From: SVTX01 sp045577415
GTDB taxonomy: Bacteria; Bacillota; Clostridia; Oscillospirales; CAG-272
Assembly: GCA_045577415.1 (NCBI GenBank)
Contig: JAZNII010000055.1
Coordinates: forward strand, 1 to 8,862
Length of the DNA: 8,862 nucleotides
Direction of reading: 5' to 3'
The first letter of the stretch is position 1; each line of letters starts with the position of its first letter. Position numbers and translations under genes: made by a program. Below, one piece after another: positions 7,296 to 8,862 of the stretch. The notes below the pieces were generated by a model that worked only from the letters and a program-made list of their open reading frames with translations, did no database searches and was not told where the DNA came from.

Positions 7296-8475
7296 GCTTT
7301 TTGGCAAAAAGAATAAAAACAACGAAGAAAAGCAGGCTTCGAATGAGATAGTAAACGAAGTCGAGGAAAGCGCTGATTACGATGAGCTGACAGAGGAGGA
7401 GATCGCGGCGGCTGAAAGATTTGAAGCAGAGAACGCCGAGGAGATAAACGACTCCGACGCTCTTGAGATCGACGGCGAATTTTCGGATTTTGCCGTGTTT
7501 AAGCAGGAGCAGGAGGCAGAGAATATCTCTCCTGTCGCAGAAGAAGCCGAAGAAGAGGAGGGCGAAAAGCTTTCCTTCTGGGAAAAGCTGAAAAAGGGTC
7601 TGACAAAGACCAAAAACGCGCTTTTCGGCTCGGTCAACGAGCTGCTCAAGAACTTCGTCAAGGTTGACGAGGATCTCCTTGAGGAGCTTGAAGAACTGCT
7701 GATCATGGCAGATGTCGGCGTTGGAGCTACCGAGGAGATCATCGAGGAGCTTCGCGACCGAATTAAGGACGGCAGACTTAAGGAAAAGGATCAGGTGCTT
7801 GACACCCTCAAGGAGATTTTGGGCGACATGATCGGTGAGCATCAGTCCTTAATTCTTGAGACTACCCCCTCGGTAATTCTCGTTATCGGAGTTAACGGCG
7901 CGGGCAAGACCACGTCTATCGGTAAAATATCCAAGAGACTTCGTCTGTCGGGGAAAAAGGTGGTTGTGGCGGCGGCTGACACATTCAGAGCGGCGGCTAT
8001 CGACCAGCTTGAGGTCTGGTGTCAGAGAGCGAAGGTAGATATCGTCAAGCAGAGCGAGGGAAGTGACCCTGCGGCTGTGGTCTTTGACGCTATCAATTAC
8101 GCGAAGAAAAAGGAAGCCGACGTGCTGATAATCGACACGGCGGGCAGACTTCACAATAAAGCAAACCTCATGAACGAGCTTGCAAAGATCAATCGTGTTA
8201 TCGACCGCGAGCTGCCCGACGCGTCAAGAGAAAATCTTCTCGTTCTCGACGCGACGACGGGACAGAATGCCGTTATTCAGGCAAAGGAATTCAGCAAGGC
8301 GGCTAATATCACGGGTATTACCCTCAATAAGCTGGACGGTACCGCAAAGGGCGGTATCGTAATATCGATCAAGCGTGAGCTTGGAATTCCCGTTAAATTC
8401 ATCGGAGTTGGCGAGAAGATAGACGATATGCAGGAGTTTGACGCAAAGCAGTTCGTAGACGCATTGTTTGAATAA
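7279..8475 (+). CDS. ftsY: FtsY, signal recognition particle receptor GTPase
   Basis: FtsY is the membrane-associated receptor for ribosome-bound SRP. It forms a GTP-dependent twin with Ffh and hands nascent membrane proteins to SecYEG. The 398-residue product begins MAFLSKLFGKK, a short amphipathic and basic helix. A strongly acidic, poorly conserved A region (about 13-95) follows, then a second basic amphipathic stretch (KLSFWEKLKKGL, from residue 97) that opens the N domain. The G domain shows GVNGAGKTT (204-212), DTFRAAA with QLE, DTAGR (286-290), and NKLDGTAKGG from N350, where most relatives have TKLD. It ends GEKIDDMQEFDAKQFVDALF, the family's closing GxGE and DL/F block. The start at 7279 is preferred over ATG 7267 because it matches the usual MxF.xKLF N-terminus. 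It overlaps smc by 17 bp; the ffh/ylxM pair often found after it is not next, and rdgB follows instead. Confidence 0.97.
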   Translation: MAFLSKLFGKKNKNNEEKQASNEIVNEVEESADYDELTEEEIAAAERFEAENAEEINDSDALEIDGEFSDFAVFKQEQEAENISPVAEEAEEEEGEKLSFWEKLKKGLTKTKNALFGSVNELLKNFVKVDEDLLEELEELLIMADVGVGATEEIIEELRDRIKDGRLKEKDQVLDTLKEILGDMIGEHQSLILETTPSVILVIGVNGAGKTTSIGKISKRLRLSGKKVVVAAADTFRAAAIDQLEVWCQRAKVDIVKQSEGSDPAAVVFDAINYAKKKEADVLIIDTAGRLHNKANLMNELAKINRVIDRELPDASRENLLVLDATTGQNAVIQAKEFSKAANITGITLNKLDGTAKGGIVISIKRELGIPVKFIGVGEKIDDMQEFDAKQFVDALFE

Positions 8476-8479
8476 AAAT

Positions 8480-8862
8480 ATGAAAATAGTATTAGCATCG
8501 AGAAATAAAAAGAAGATAGGTGAGCTTCAGACGCTTCTGTCACAGTATATCGACGGCATTGAGATAATTTCTCTTGACGACGTAGGTATTCACGGTGAAA
8601 TAGAGGAGGACGGCGTAACCTTTGAAGAAAATGCGCTCATCAAGGCAAGAGTGGCAGCGACGTCGGGATATATCGGCGTTGGCGACGACTCTGGGCTTGA
8701 AGTAGACGCGCTTGACGGCGCGCCGGGTGTCTATTCCGCGAGATATGCGGGAGACCACGGTGACGACGAGGCAAATAACGATCTGCTCCTCAAAAACCTT
8801 GAAGATAAAGACGACAGGAGCGCAAGATTCGTCTGTTGTATTGCTTGCGTGTTCCCCGAAAA
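8480..8862 (+). CDS. rdgB: RdgB/HAM1-type non-canonical purine NTP pyrophosphatase, 5' part
   Basis: This protein hydrolyses ITP, dITP and XTP to the monophosphate and pyrophosphate, keeping deaminated purines out of DNA and RNA. The first 127 residues are present, of roughly 200 in the family; the gene runs off the window edge. Visible motifs are LASRNKKK (5-12, the SxNxxK phosphate-binding block), FEENALIKA (48-56, with the metal-binding Glu), DDSGLEVDALDGAPGV (69-84, with the catalytic Asp) and YSARYAG (85-91). The start is ATG 8480, 4 bp after the ftsY stop. No Shine-Dalgarno is visible upstream, where the sequence is A-rich, so translation probably continues from ftsY. The missing 3' end should carry the SHR-type motif. 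In clostridia this gene is often followed by a metallophosphatase, which cannot be seen here. The assignment is secure. Confidence 0.95.
   Translation, partial: MKIVLASRNKKKIGELQTLLSQYIDGIEIISLDDVGIHGEIEEDGVTFEENALIKARVAATSGYIGVGDDSGLEVDALDGAPGVYSARYAGDHGDDEANNDLLLKNLEDKDDRSARFVCCIACVFPE

Noticed and set aside
3654..7322. Long open frames on the minus strand opposite smc, including 3654-4607, 5757-6473 and 6486-7322
   Set aside because: They mirror a coding strand rich in GAG, GAC and AAG and poor in TTA, CTA and TCA, which leaves the opposite strand short of stops. The products show no recognisable domain, and smc is clearly the real gene.

Overview
The window suggests a low-G+C-lineage Gram-positive anaerobe of the Clostridia, possibly an Oscillospirales-like gut organism, although its base composition is fairly balanced. 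The grounds are the folate/FAD-dependent TrmFO, the PlsX acyltransferase route, the order rnc - radical SAM gene - smc - ftsY, strong GGAGG-type ribosome binding sites and a heptameric AATGCAG repeat. The genus cannot be fixed from sequence alone.

The layout is seven genes, all on the + strand and almost without gaps. They are the 3' part of trmFO (1-735), plsX (719-1771), rnc (1810-2547), an Elp3-like radical SAM gene (2554-3639), smc (3642-7295), ftsY (7279-8475) and the 5' part of rdgB (from 8480, running off the window). Two junctions overlap by 17 bp (trmFO/plsX and smc/ftsY). Three others are 2 to 6 bp apart. The longest untranslated gap is 38 bp, between plsX and rnc. No terminator, internal promoter, RNA gene, CRISPR array or insertion sequence is visible, and no stretch over 300 bases lacks a gene. 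This fits one long polycistronic housekeeping transcript whose promoter lies upstream of the window.

The genes link several growth functions. TrmFO methylates tRNA U54, PlsX starts phospholipid synthesis, and RNase III processes rRNA and other double-stranded RNA. SMC compacts and segregates chromosomes, FtsY targets membrane proteins, and RdgB/HAM1 removes non-canonical purine nucleotides. The Elp3-like radical SAM protein is the only product without an assigned substrate.

The most unusual piece is a 36-bp AATGCAG array (2544-2579) that spans the rnc/radical SAM junction. It supplies the start codon and first residues of the radical SAM protein. Also notable are the absence of acpP between plsX and rnc, a KH-like GxxG segment at the end of the radical SAM protein, and a charged tail on PlsX. 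I do not see a clearly new multi-gene system; this is mainly a conserved core region with a few local oddities.
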